NCBI GenBank assembly: GCA_963513935.1
Contig: OY740769.1
Location: forward strand, 102,093,762-102,157,761
Length of the DNA: 64,000 bases
From: Aphrophora alni
Lineage: Eukaryota; Arthropoda; Insecta; Hemiptera; Aphrophoridae
Direction of reading: 5' to 3'
Position 1 is the first letter of the stretch. Each line of letters opens with the position of its first letter. The notes under the pieces are model-generated. The model searched no databases and had not been told where the DNA came from. It saw nothing but the letters and a program-made list of their open reading frames with translations. Positions 46,521 through 58,110 of the stretch are shown here, in pieces. The position numbers and the translations under genes were made by a program.

Positions 46521-48639
46521 ACTTTTATGAGCCTAAAACCATCGAAAGTACTCTTTTGTCTTCACTGTGTACCTATTCAGTTGTATGAACTTTATAATTT
46601 TATTTTTTTGGCAACTATTTGGCAAATTCTAAAAGATTTTCCAGTGTCTTGGTTTAATCAGCGCTGTGATTTTTATGAAGAACGCAATATACGATTTCGA
46701 ACATCATGAACAATCTCTTGGATTAACCCATTTTCTTTTTTTAACATTCAATGACTTGTGATGATGTAGTTTCTGTGAGATTGTTAAAATTGTAGCTGGT
46801 TTAAAACGTTCTGGACACCAAATTCAATCCAAAAGATTATTTGGGTAGAAAACAACGAGTTCGTATTCTAGTAGATCTACACAAGAAAAAACATACTGAA
46901 TGCTTACCGACTAACCACCAGTACAGAGGTAAAAACAAATAAATAACACACATCCTCAATAATGACATCTATTTACAGTTGTTTCCAACGTTTTAGAGGA
47001 TTTCTATTGTTGGATTTTTTTGTAATTTGTGTGTTTAATAAATGTTAAATTGAAGTGGTTTGGTTTTTCTGGTAGATTTGTTAGGTTACTATAAATATAA
47101 ACAAAATCATTTAAAATAATACTCAAAATCGTCACTATTATATAATTCCTTTATACTTACAGTTGACAAATACATTTAATTTAAAGTACAATGTTTGTCG
47201 GCTATAAGTATCCATTATATACGGATTACTTAAAGCACTCAGAATGTCAATCTATGATGAATACTTGTACTGACAGATAAGGCTTTTTGCGGTGAACGTG
47301 AATGATCTGCGAGTCAATCTGTGCCGGCATGTTGTCCAGGTTTTTATCATGATTGGAATCTATTATCGTTACTTGGCTACAATCCAAACTTTCCGTCACG
47401 GTGTACAAAAATATCCATCCTTGCTTATACTACAATTAATTTACTGTGGGCGGGAAAAAACTATAAAAGTTATTTTTCAAAATTATTTGAATCAATTGTG
47501 TGATGATTGTAGTTTAAAATCATATTTTTAGCGAGCCAGAGGTAGAGAAATAGTCAACATGGACGAAATGTTGACATCGATTTCTCTTGTGAAAAAGTCG
47601 CTGGAATTCTGTCAGCCGCGCTATATTTTACACACAATGAAGTTTCAAAGTGGCGTTCTTTATGGTTTTGATTATATCTCATAATCATTTTGTTCGTAAG
47701 TAAATTGGAAACAAAAATGACCCATAAAATACACCGACTGTGCATTTTTTTAATCTCATAAATAACAGATAAGCAGTGATTTAAAAATATTTGTGTAATT
47801 AAATAAAAATGCATAGATCTGTTTTTGAAATTTTATAAAATGAAAATTCTATCATGGAATATCACTTAAAATTTTAAAAATAAAAATTTGTTAACACATC
47901 TAAATAATAAACTGTTATAAATATATTTGTTCATTTTGGTTTTAATTGACAAAAAAGGCTTACTAATTTACAAAATTAACCATTAACAAAATAAATAAAT
48001 AAAACGTTAGTACAATAGCCAAAGTTGATATATTTTAAAAGGTCCTCATTTTTATTAATTCAATTTTAGGTCTTTAAAACAAATATATATTTTAAATATC
48101 CATTTAGTATCATAAGAAGCTTCATTTTCTAAAATTTCAACAAAATCTGTGCATTTTTAACGGAGTTATATGAATTTATTAAATTCATTATTTTTTTAAT
48201 AACTTTTATATCTGGGATATTCAATACATGATAGTATATTTCATTGGACTAGTTTAGTTCGTAATTTATTTACGAAAATGGTAGTTTTTTATATGATTAA
48301 AAATTGGTGGAATAATTTTTAACATTTAAAACACAATTTATAGTAATTCGCGCGAGTTTTGGAAACATGTTTTCACCTCCAGAAATAAAATCAATACAGA
48401 TAAATAGATCTCGGTGATTCAATTTTTTTAAAGTCAAATCTGAGATAACTATTACATTTTATTCGTAATTTTATGGATTATGTGAGACTGCTTTTATTTC
48501 ACCAAGATAGGAAACTAGAGGATAGATTTCAAACAGTTTAAAACGGAAACGAAAATCCTCGCTTTGAAGATTATTCCCTAAAATAAAAGTCGAGAAATAT
48601 TATGTGTTTGTGTTTTATTTTATCACAAATACGTAGCAT
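46521..48639. other. Intergenic DNA; left part may be transposase N-terminal debris
   Basis: 46,521-46,900 has coding-like texture on the minus strand and may be the decayed N-terminal half of the 46.0-46.5 kb transposase. The rest is AT-rich with motif-less ORFs (e.g. 47,292-47,531, open in two overlapping frames). Confidence 0.35.
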
Positions 48640-49210
48640 AGAGAAAGTAAATAACGAGTAAGAAAATCAATATCGAGTTGTACGATAAAATATTTGTTAA
48701 GAGATAATCGATTTCCAAATTTAGTTTCTTTTTTTTTAATTACATCTATTGAAACTTCAAGTCCAAAAATTTTAAACAATTCATAAAAGTTTGTTTTTCA
48801 GCATATTCTCATCACATCTCGAGGACGCGATATTCATTTTGTCGATAATTTTAAAATTGTCGTAAGACCAAAAGTTAAAATTATGACCTTTTCAAAATTA
48901 TCCATATTAATGTTGATAACATTTTGTTAAAAGTAAGTTACTTTTAGAGCCCAAAAATATTTCAATCAATACAAAATATTTCGCCAATAGAGCTATTATA
49001 AACCTAATTTCTCCAGTGGCGGTTAGGGAGTTTTCCGTAAAAAACAAAAACTCGCACATGGGACTGATAATAAAAGGTGTAATTTCTCAAAATTGACTCT
49101 AGCAATTTCATTAAAATTTTGTCGAAATATTAAAATAATATCAAAAGTGCTTTGAAAAATTGCAAGTAAAATAAATTATGGTTCAGGATTAATTTCCAAA
49201 AACGAAAACC
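48640..49210 (+). repeat. Family B copy
   Basis: Blocks tagagaaagtaaataacgag, aatcaatatcgagtt, ... 'ctcaaaattgactctagcaa', tttcattaaaattttg, 'attatggttcaggattaatt'. A short family A-like head is inside at 49,005-49,040. Confidence 0.55.
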
Positions 49211-49294
49211 GACATTAGATATTTTTATGTTATATTTTATCACTTGATAACGAAAATTGATCCACAATCACGAAACGTCGAGTCTTAATTTTTA

Positions 49295-49705
49295 TATTAT
49301 GGTAACTGTAAGAATAAATTATATTATGGTAAATGTAAGAATAAATTATATTATGGTGAATGTTAGAATAAATTATATTATGGTGAATGTTAGAATAAAT
49401 TATATTATGGTAAATGTAAGGATAAATTATATTATGGTAAATGTAAGGATAAATTATATTATGGTAAATGTAAGAATAAATTATATTATGGTAAATGTAA
49501 GAATAAATTATATTATGGTAAATGTAAGGATACATTATATTATGGTAAATGTAAGAATAAATTATATTATGGTAAATGTAAGAATAAATTATATTATGGT
49601 GAATGTTAGAATAAATTATATTATGGTAAATGTAAGAATAAATTATATTATGGTAAATGTAAGGATACATTATATTATGGTAAATGTAAGGATAAATTAT
49701 ATTAT
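49295..49705. repeat. 27-bp minisatellite, 15 units
   Basis: Unit attatggtaaatgtaagaat-aaattat. Fifteen units carry a limited set of variants (gtgaatgttag in units 3, 4 and 12; ggatacat in 9 and 14). Because 27 is a multiple of three and the unit lacks stops in one frame on each strand, both strands are open for about 150 codons (49,257-49,763 plus, 49,230-49,670 minus). It directly follows the motif cgaaacgtcgagtc. Confidence 0.95.
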
Positions 49706-51029
49706 GAAACTAGACAAAAGTTACTTCAAAAATATATTTAACTACACATTTTATAGAACTTAAACAAATAACAGAGTATCTTAAAACGAGCAACATTCTC
49801 TGAAATATAAAAACAAACAAGCCAACCAGGCAAATTTACTACTACACATAAATAATTTGCCAACTTACATATCGACGTTGTATGTTAACAAATACCACAG
49901 GCGTGGAATAATCCCCCCCCCCCCATATCGTCGTGACAAGAACCCGTGTTCTGTTTTCACTCAATTAGCATTTCATGTAAGTTTTCCAGAACGTACAACG
50001 CTTCGTATATGTCCAAGTGTTTAGATGATTACCATTTTACTGCACATTTAAGATTTACAACATTGAGTTTCTTGAATAAATTATTACGGGGGGCGAAGGT
50101 GAATAATACAGATCTTAATGAATGTACAATTTGACTACTACTTTCGCGCATTCAGTGTGTTAGTAAAGGTGAGTTCCCATTTGAAAATTTTGATTACCCC
50201 CTCCCCCAAATTCCCCTATTTAGGGGAAGGTACAAAATTCCAAATTATCAAAAATAAATTTCAGGTGACCTAATAAGAAAAGTTTGTGCAGTACTTTCCT
50301 CCATTATTTTCACCAAATTTTTACCAGTAAAAGTAAAATATTAGATTCCACGTTAAATTTACAAAATAATAGAACTATTTACACTGTGTTTATAATATGA
50401 AGTACCCTTGATAAAGGAAGTCACACAATGGTAGATAAATTAATTCTAAAATGAAAAAGCTTCGTCAACGGATTAATTGAGCGAAGAGAAAGGCTTTGTT
50501 CGTTGATAATTACATCGTCTTTGTGTGAAGATATCTGCAAGTGTTTGGAAGGCTTCATCAAACATTATACAATTAATTGTTTTGTATAATTTAAGCGTTT
50601 CTATAATAATGACTACAACAGTTAATTCAAGGACTTTTAACACTGTATTGCATTCAACATACAACTTATTGTATATTAATGACTTTCTACAGTTCAGTCG
50701 CAAAACCGATGTACACTTATTTTGATGCGATAAAATAATATCAAATCACCATAAAGTTTTACTTATTCCTAATTAGTATTTAGTCCTTGTTAATATGTTT
50801 CAATAACAATGAGTTGGACCACTTATCGAAGGAATGTTCACAAGCATATAAGGGATAAATTATTATTCACAAATTATTTCTGCACATAATTTTTTATGTA
50901 CGCAGTTATTAGAGTTTTTAACTCATTATGCACGCGCGGGCGATTAGAATACCTTGCAGATTTTTCCGCTCTTCACAGTTAAAAATCTAGCGAACGAGAG
51001 GGTTTATTGAGAAAATACCTTATTAGAAC
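49706..51029. other. Intergenic DNA with a poly-C run
   Basis: Twelve consecutive C at 49,913-49,924, unusual in this AT-rich context. No genes recognised; the overlapping ORFs at 50,473-50,725 lie on opposite strands and lack motifs. Confidence 0.4.
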
Positions 51030-51034
51030 TTGTC

Positions 51035-51250
51035 CTCTTCAGAGTTCACTTTAGTGCGTAAGGACTCGGCAAACCCGAGAACCCTAGCTGGATACTCCTT
51101 GTTTATGTAGTCTTACGATAGCTACCCCTCTTCCGTCTTTCCTTTCAGGTCTCTATTGACCATCTTCTATTATCTTCAGAACCTGAAGCTATTAGAGTAT
51201 TCGAGGGCTTGGAGAAAAAAGACGATGATGGCTGAGAAGTTTAAACAATA
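51035..51250 (-). repeat. Family A copy 13
   Basis: Reverse copy beginning with the tail cagagttcactttagtg, then accctagctggatactcc, tgtagtcttacgatagct, 'ttcaggtctctattgacca', gaagctattagagtattcg and head gatgatggctgag. Followed 200 bp later by another copy in the same orientation. Confidence 0.75.
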
Positions 51251-51454
51251 AAGAAAATTAAATTCAGAAGTGTCAGAGTTGTGTCCTATTTCAATGTAGG
51301 ATAACCTCTCAGTGACAGGTTTTCTGGCTGTTGGGTTAGAAAGAATGGTCTAGTTTCATGGTCTCCTAGAATGACCGATCTGACCCCTGGGGTTACGTTG
51401 AGAAAATTGTTTACTCTCAGAAATTTTGGGATTTACACCATTTAAGAATGAAAC

Positions 51455-51655
51455 ACCCTCAGGGGCTCACTATAGTGGGTACGGGTGTAACAATCTCGAG
51501 GGATACTGGGAGGATCTACATCTTCCCTATCAGGTCACTTTTAACCAAATCTTAATCTTTCCCGACCGAAACACTTTAGGATTTTCAAGGCTTGGAGTCT
51601 TCATTATATGTTCTTTTCTTCTTCTTTTTTAGCTGTTAACGGCTGGGCGGAATTC
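51455..51655 (-). repeat. Family A copy 14
   Basis: Reverse copy with the best-kept tail, ggggctcactatagtgggta, then gggaggatctacatc, 'ccctatcaggtcactttt', aaacactttaggattttc, ggcttggagtctt. Confidence 0.75.
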
Positions 51656-52109
51656 TACTATAGCGTAGATGTTTGCCGATCAACGCGAAATTCTCATAAT
51701 GAAATTGACCAAGTAATGTAGAAAAGAAATTATTTTTTATTCTGTATATTTGTTATACACATAAATAATTTACAAGGTTTAATTATTTTATCTCAAAATC
51801 ACGGAAAGATATTTCGATGATCTTGTGTATGAAAACTCTATTTTTTCTGAAATAAGAAAACCACAACCAATGAAACAAACGGGAAAATTGTAAAAAGTGT
51901 TTTTCTATATTAAAAGTTAACGTTAGCTTTTTCACAGACTTTACTTTTCATTATGGTTTGTTATGATAAAACTCATTTTTCTCCTTGATTTGATTTACAC
52001 AGTCGATGCATTTCGTACACTATCAGTTTAACGAAAACGGAGTTAGAGGAATTTAGTGGAAATTACGGCTACAAAACTTCAAAATGTAGCAAGTTTTCTT
52101 TTTTGGTTA

Positions 52110-52111
<2 letters not shown>

Positions 52112-52177
<66 letters not shown>
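52112..52177. repeat. (TA)n microsatellite, 33 units
   Basis: Sixty-six uninterrupted bases of alternating A/T lying just outside the left end of a family C copy. The 91-codon ORF across it is an artefact of the repeat. Confidence 0.98.
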
Positions 52178-52181
<4 letters not shown>

Positions 52182-52259
52182 CTAATAGTACATTTATTAA
52201 TCTCGCGGCAATCGAGCTAATAAAGATCTATAATAAAGCTATAAAGAAAAAAGTTGATG

Positions 52260-52850
52260 TGTACCATCATAGTACTTACCCAACTCAATCGTACAATGAA
52301 CTTCAACCAGATCCTCTAAATGTAATTCCCAAAATTTGGTTTCTTTGGTTTGTAGGAAAGGTTAATTTGTATTGGTAGAGCAAGGAGTCTTTTTGACGAA
52401 GATTAAGCCCGAACGGGTTATGTTAAATAGTTTCCTACGCTACGCTCTTGTCGGTGAAAACCCTACCAACTCTAATATCACAGAGCTAGTTACAGGTGAA
52501 TTGATATCTGCAAGTTTTTATCTAATTTAGTACAAGTTGAATAAAACACAAGATACGAACAAAAAACTGTTTACAATGGCTGCCATTTCCAAAATTTAAT
52601 TCGAATTTTCTCATTTTTAAAAGAGTTCTATCTGTATAGCACACTATAAATCTAAGTATTAAATTTCATGTTTCTATCTTAATTTAAGTAGACGCTATCG
52701 TGCTTACGTACAGACGACAACGACGACGGACAGAATTTTTCGTTTTTCTGAGCTCATTAAGCATCAGTTAAAAAACAGAGGCGGTGTTGTTGATGATTAC
52801 TAAACTTATCCTATAAAACACAAGACTGGGTAAGTAAAAATGATAAACTA
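52260..52850 (+). mobile_element. Family C element, copy 3
   Basis: Order: gtaccatcatagtacttacc (52,259-52,280), atgtaattccca and ttggtttctttgg (52,318-52,345), ttgtattggtagagc, then a remnant of the satellite-core (cctacgctacgctctt, 52,435-52,450), ctaatttagt and 'aaaaaactgtttacaatggc' (52,563-52,582), cgctatcgtgcttacgtaca (52,694-52,713), and the right end gactgggtaagtaaaaatg (52,825-52,843). It has less than one satellite unit. The end motifs acttaccca and tgggtaagt face each other. Confidence 0.65.
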
Positions 52851-53300
52851 AATAGTGGCTTATAATATAAAAGTTTTAGCTGCATATAAAGATTATTTTT
52901 TTTTTAAACTCTGAATTAATAAAAGTACATTTAAATACGCCTTTAATAGATTAAATAATATTTACCGTTAACAAAAAATTAAAAGCACACAATGATGAAG
53001 CACATTTTGAGTTAATTTAAAAGGGTGGAGATCCACTTTCATTAAAGCAAATGGAAGTCAGCATCGGATGGTGACTGGCATAAAATAATTAATTAATTTT
53101 TACAAAGAGTAAAACCACCTTGATGGAATGACCTCATGTTGTCAATATCTTATACAGTAATATTTGGAAGCGGGGGGGGTAATAAATGATATGCTCTGTT
53201 GAGGTGCTTGAACTGACTCTAAAAGGTGCTCACTACGACATAGGCCTACTCTATATATCAATTACCAACAATACTTTAAAATCTCGCTTTTATTTATACT
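52851..53300. other. Intergenic DNA, nothing recognised
   Basis: An 8-G run at 53,173-53,180 and a short motif-less ORF at 53,186. Confidence 0.4.
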
Positions 53301-53850
53301 TTTCTTACTATCTCAGATATAGATATTGTAGGAAAAATCATTGTGAAAGACCAAAAAAATTAATTCAGTTTTTTCTGATACATCCGTTTTGAGAACTCTT
53401 GAGTTGAAAAAGAAGATTTTGACATGAAATTTGTCTGTTGACTGGTTGACATCTGTTGCCTCTATAGTTCAAACACATGGACTGAATTTATTCAAATTTG
53501 GTTAGGGCATATATCAATTTTATTTTTCAATAATTCAAAATTTAAGGATATTTGATTGAAAAAAAAAACATAAAATTTCAATTTTCTCAAAAACTCTTCT
53601 TATCGTACACAATTTCATTATAATCTGTCCACACGTTAGGCCGAAGAGCGCTGAACATAGGCCTAACATAATTATGAAGTACGAGTTACGAGAAATATGA
53701 CATTCGGAATAGCACACAGAGACAAACCTCATTAAAACAATTTTGTACACTCAGGGAACCTTAAAACAGAAAATTCTGCAAAAAAATCGACATAGATTTT
53801 CGACCCATCACATAACTTTCTCTATACTAAGTATATAATAGAAAGTAAAA
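53300..53850. repeat. Family B-like debris in both orientations
   Basis: 53,420-53,620 reads like family B in plus orientation (aaatttgtctgtt, ttattcaaatttggttag, ttttctcaaaaactct). 53,760-53,850 reads like the family B start on the minus strand (tagtatagagaaagttatgt). The assignment is by short blocks only. Confidence 0.35.
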
Positions 53851-54440
53851 ATGTAGCTCTAGGTTAGGTTAGGGCTTTTTAATTTATTATTAATTAATTA
53901 TTTAGTAACCAATAGTTTTGTATTAAAATTTTGCTTTTTATTTTTCAAGATGGCCCCAAATGTGCAATACTTTAAAATGTATTCATTAAACACGACTTAA
54001 AACACAACGCTAATTTAGAACGGAAATATTGCAAATTTAGAATTATAAATGAACACACACAAAATTGTTTCTTCTTATAGGCCTATTGAGAATAAAATAA
54101 GCAAAGGAAAGAAACAGACTAATATAAAACAAACACGTTAAAACAGGCTGAGAAGTACCAGAACACAAACAATAACTAATGTTTTATTATCACTACAACT
54201 TATGAGATGAAAGAAAAGAAATGGTGATTTTATAACAGTTACGCATCATTTCACAACAACAAGTTTAATTGCTTGAATATATTTTACATTTTAAAATAAA
54301 CGTATATTTTATTTATTTAATATTACACCTTGATATACAATGTAACAGAAAAGCAGTTACCAACATTTCAAATTTACCTGTCCCCTATAGAAGCAGATGG
54401 CCTTACAATTAAATAAACCACAGTTTCTGAACAAGACATC
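53851..54440. other. Intergenic DNA, nothing recognised
   Basis: Contains a short aggttaggttagg run at about 53,861. Otherwise AT-rich. Confidence 0.4.
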
Positions 54441-54639
54441 TTCAAATGAGAAACGTCTCATTACACTCCAGCTGAGAACCATAAACCATAGCTAAACCTT
54501 ATTATATCCATATAAAGCCTTGTTCTGAGCAGACTCTGTATAACCGGAAGTATGAAAGACCACGTGATTTATCGAGACAACTCGCTTAGCTCACCCACTC
54601 TTTGTATTAATTACAGCTTGGATACACCCACTAGTGGTC

Positions 54640-54720
54640 TATTTAGCGGCGGCAATATCTAAACCCGTTTCTCTCTTCAGTCGGTTTTAGATTATTTACG
54701 AACGTGGACGAATGAATGTT
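54640..54720 (+). promoter_or_regulatory. Candidate insect core promoter (Inr + DPE)
   Basis: TTCAGTC (54,676-54,682) fits the insect initiator TCAKTY with A+1 at 54,679. GGACG at 54,706-54,710 lies exactly at +28 to +32 and fits the DPE consensus RGWYV. No TATA box is visible at -30, as usual for DPE promoters. The surrounding 54,440-55,020 is free of the dispersed repeats and is GC/CpG-richer (e.g. tagcggcggc at 54,642). By chance one or two such Inr-DPE pairs are expected per 64 kb on two strands, so the local composition is what lifts it. Confidence 0.4.
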
Positions 54721-54730
54721 TAGGTTTTAG

Positions 54731-54856
54731 ATGGTCTGGCTGTTTTGCAGAAAGGCTCCAGGTGTGCCGAACCTCCTAGATTCTCGGATCTATTTTAGTT
54801 CAAACTCACAAGTATATGTCCGAAAATGGGTAAAGTACACCAATGTTGAAGAGTGA
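54731..54856 (+). CDS. Candidate 41-codon small ORF downstream of the putative promoter
   Basis: ATG at 54,731, 52 bases after the putative start site; stop TGA at 54,854-54,856. It begins MVWLFCRKAPGVPNLL, contains a basic segment VYVRKWVKY and no known motif. The start context (ttag before ATG) is poor. A donor-like site GG/GTAAAG lies at about 54,828, so the ORF could equally run through a splice site into a longer protein. It lies in the repeat-free, GC-richer patch. Coding status is a guess from context only. Confidence 0.2.
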   Translation: MVWLFCRKAPGVPNLLDSRIYFSSNSQVYVRKWVKYTNVEE

Positions 54857-54859
54857 ATG

Positions 54860-57229
54860 ATCACTGGTCGACAGCATTCATTATAGCGGAATTGTTGACA
54901 CGAATCAAAAGAACGAATCTTCGACATTGGTGTCTTAGCAAACATTCGATATGCTCACATCCTAGACATCTGTCATTCGTGTCACCGAATATGCACAGGT
55001 CGCTCCGCTAGTAATTTCATTATTTTGTGACATAGAATTGTCAAATAAGTGCAGTTATATAATAAAGTCTATCGCAGAGTGCCAATTAAACGTAAGGAAA
55101 AACATTACACAAACTTTCCCACTCTCCCATCACTAGAACCAAATAAAAACTAACCAAAAGAAATCTTCATCAAAAATTCTATTTTAGTAGTGACCAATCA
55201 AAAAGTAAAAATGAATCTTTGACAATTTTATGTATATTTTTTAAAAAGGGCTCAACTTGCTTCATCGTAATTTGTTTTTCTCGATTAGTTGATTTACCGC
55301 GTATTTTAGAGTAAAATTTCAAGAGAGGAAAGTTATTCATTATAAAATGAGCTAAGAACTGAGATAAATTAGGTTACAATTAAGCCGTTTTTTGGCTTTT
55401 TCTGACTACTTTTAGCCCGCTTTTTTGAAATCACCAAATAACCTTTGTAGAATTGTATCATTCAGTCCATCAATTATTTGTATGAAACTTTGTATATAGT
55501 TAATTTAGAGGTTGCTGATTATGATTCCAACGTTAAAATTTCAAAAAAAAAATGGCAGATCCAATATGATGGATTAGAAATTCAAGAAATTTATCTAATC
55601 CATCAATTTGAATGAAACTTCCTATAATAATTTGTTGCTCATCTAGATAAGACATGAAGCATTAAAGAAGTGGAAACAAAATCGCTGACCCCCAAAAGAT
55701 AAATATTTCGTAGTTATATACAGTAGTTATGGTGTAGCATTCACAAATCTTTCCCTTCAAAATTTGAATACTACCCCATCTCTTCATTCGATTCACGACA
55801 ATAGAAACATTTAGTACAGCAGGTAGTGACACCTGACGGCACAGGTCCAGGAAGGTTATTACAAGTTATATGGTGAATATTTGCACTTTAGCTAGTTAGC
55901 TGATGCTACCAATGTAAGTTATAATAAAAACATTTAAGAGTTCCGTGCATCGTCTTTGTACAAAGCTTAATTGTTTCAGTTAAAATGAACAAAGTTCAAA
56001 GAGGAAAGGAAATTCTTCTTAAATTTCTCTTTGTCGATCTTTCACAAAATTTAACTAAAGTGAAAAAGGGAGAATGTAAGTTCTGTTACTGCCAACCAGT
56101 AAGTCTGGTTCAATTTTGGGGAGCAGTATAATTAAACAATTTTGAATAATGAGTCCCCATCTATAAAATTCAACTTATCCAAAAATATAATGAAATAATA
56201 TGTAAAAAGAAGAATATAAACTTTTGAAAATTTATTGTGAAACTTAGACATTGTTAAATTTTATTTAAAGTAAAGATTTGATAAACAAAAAACAAAAATA
56301 CTCCAAAAATCTGGGAGGAGTTATCAAATCCACCTTTTCGATCACTTAGACCCCTTAGGGTCTTAAATCAAAAATTTAATTTAACTTATATATTTCTTAC
56401 AAGTAACTTTTGTATATTATGATTGGTTATTTTTAATTGAAATATTACAGAAGTTTTTATTTTAGTAACAAGAACTTTCTTATGTATAATTAAGCACTAT
56501 TTTTCAAATCAAAAGAAAAATTATTAAAAGTAACAAAAGTCATGAAATTTATAAAGTTTATAAATAAAACAAAAAATGGAAGTTATATAAATTAACTTTG
56601 TTAAAGAAAATTTTTAATTAAGTGTATCTTATTGTGTTTTCAGATATTTTTTTTTTTTTAAGTAGTTAACAACTTGTAAATGGTATCAATTTTCAGGTTT
56701 ACCCCTTAAGACGTTAAAATCCGTGACATGAATACTACCAAACAAACTGCCTTTTAAAAAATAGATAATTATACGTTTTTATATTACAATAGAACTGTAA
56801 TTTGTTTTAACCATTCATGTTATATTTTAGTTTCTGTTAATAAATTTTCAACAAACTTAACTCAAAGACGTTAAACCCGATTTTGAGAAATTCTACCTTA
56901 AATTACGTGATACTAAAACCTCTATTAATTTTTACCCAAGCTAAATGTTTGTAGAAAAGCTTCTAGTACTCATACATTTTGTTACAGTCCTTATAGACTA
57001 CATTTGAGACATTTTAATTAAAATGAAGCTAAATTCTTAAGGATACAGTAATTATATAATATCTTTATCAACCTAACAAAAAATACATCAACAATGCTAT
57101 TAAGTTATATAATAAATAAAACCCAACACCAAAGAAAAACCAACCATATTATTGATCTCTGTTGATATCTCATGACCTGAAAAAACATTCGAGAGATTCA
57201 CATAGATAAATAAACAGTCACAATAATTA
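54860..57229. other. Intergenic DNA, nothing firm
   Basis: A perfect 9-bp inverted repeat (tggattaga / tctaatcca, 55,571-55,603) and a partial direct duplication of a tccatcaatt..atgaaactt block (55,467 and 55,600) suggest old repeats near 55.4-55.7 kb. A 47-codon ORF at 55,985 (MNKVQRGKEILLKF...) has a CKFCYC cluster but no assignable family. The rest is featureless. Confidence 0.35.
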
Positions 57230-58110
57230 TTTAAAATAATAAATCTTATTCGAATATTTACGAACTTCGGCATGGCTATTAGAGCGTAGCAAGTGAAGGC
57301 TTCTTAACAAAATGTGCAGCGCCTAGATAAACACGAGCGTAACGAGTGGAGTCTGAATTGTATAAACTCCAAAAAAGTATAAATTTCTTCTTTTTTTTCA
57401 TCATTTTGTAAAATTCCTTCGGTTCTTCGCGGAAAGTCTTTAATAGACAGAATTGCTAGGAAAATTATATATTTACAATATAAAAAGCCTAATATTTACT
57501 GAAGTAAATGAACACAACCTAACCTAACCTGAAAGTCATGGAAAACCATTATTCCGAATTCTGCCTGAAGTGCAGTGGGCATTCTAAAAAATGCCTAGAC
57601 AAAGTATGAAATCTACTTGATTTCATACTTTGCCTGCCAACTTTAGGTGATTTATATAATACCTAGAAATTGTATACAATGTTTTATTGAACTCATTGCA
57701 CATCTACCTCATATACACATCTATGAGGTCGGTGAGACCATAGCCTACGTCAAGGAAGTAATGATATTCACAACTACCAGGATCAGAAAACCTGTGTAAC
57801 AACTATTTTTAACTGACTTACACTGCTGGATTAGACTCCTTGATCTCCCAATACAATTTAATAATTTCTATAAGATCCAAGAAACAATTTTCCATTTCTT
57901 AGGCTAGGTAAGCACCATGATGGCCCATCAAGACTATGTGTATATTTAAACTATTATTCCAACTAGTAACTATTATGCAGCATAACGTAACCTTTTTTTT
58001 CTTTCCCACGATGAAGGACAGTGTTCTATTTAAACTGTTATGATATGACCTTGCAATACCGGGACATTGAACTGCACACCTACAGTAGGTACCTCTGCTG
58101 TCTAACATAA
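57230..58110 (-). mobile_element. Family C element, copy 4, with about two degenerate satellite units
   Basis: Minus strand: ggtaagcaccatgatgg block at 57,905-57,925; gatcaaggagtctaatcc, gttgttacacaggttttctg and acttccttgacgta at 57,750-57,850; atagatgtgtatatgag at 57,710-57,728. Further left, 57,260-57,350 carries two unit-like stretches on the plus strand (gagcgtagcaagtgaaggct and cacgagcgtaacgagtggag), matching cacgaacgaagcgaatggag of the big array. About 350 bp between these parts appears to be inserted sequence, including a perfect hairpin at 57,600-57,632. Confidence 0.55.

Noticed and set aside
49230..49763. 168-codon plus and 146-codon minus ORFs
   Set aside because: Both are by-products of the 27-bp minisatellite, and the coding-like appearance vanishes outside it.
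52103..52378. 91-codon ORF
   Set aside because: Its first third is the (TA)n tract read as Ile-Tyr, and the rest overlaps family C.
55985..56128. 47-codon ORF with CKFCYC
   Set aside because: A single Cys cluster without the rest of a zinc finger or BED domain; too short to support.
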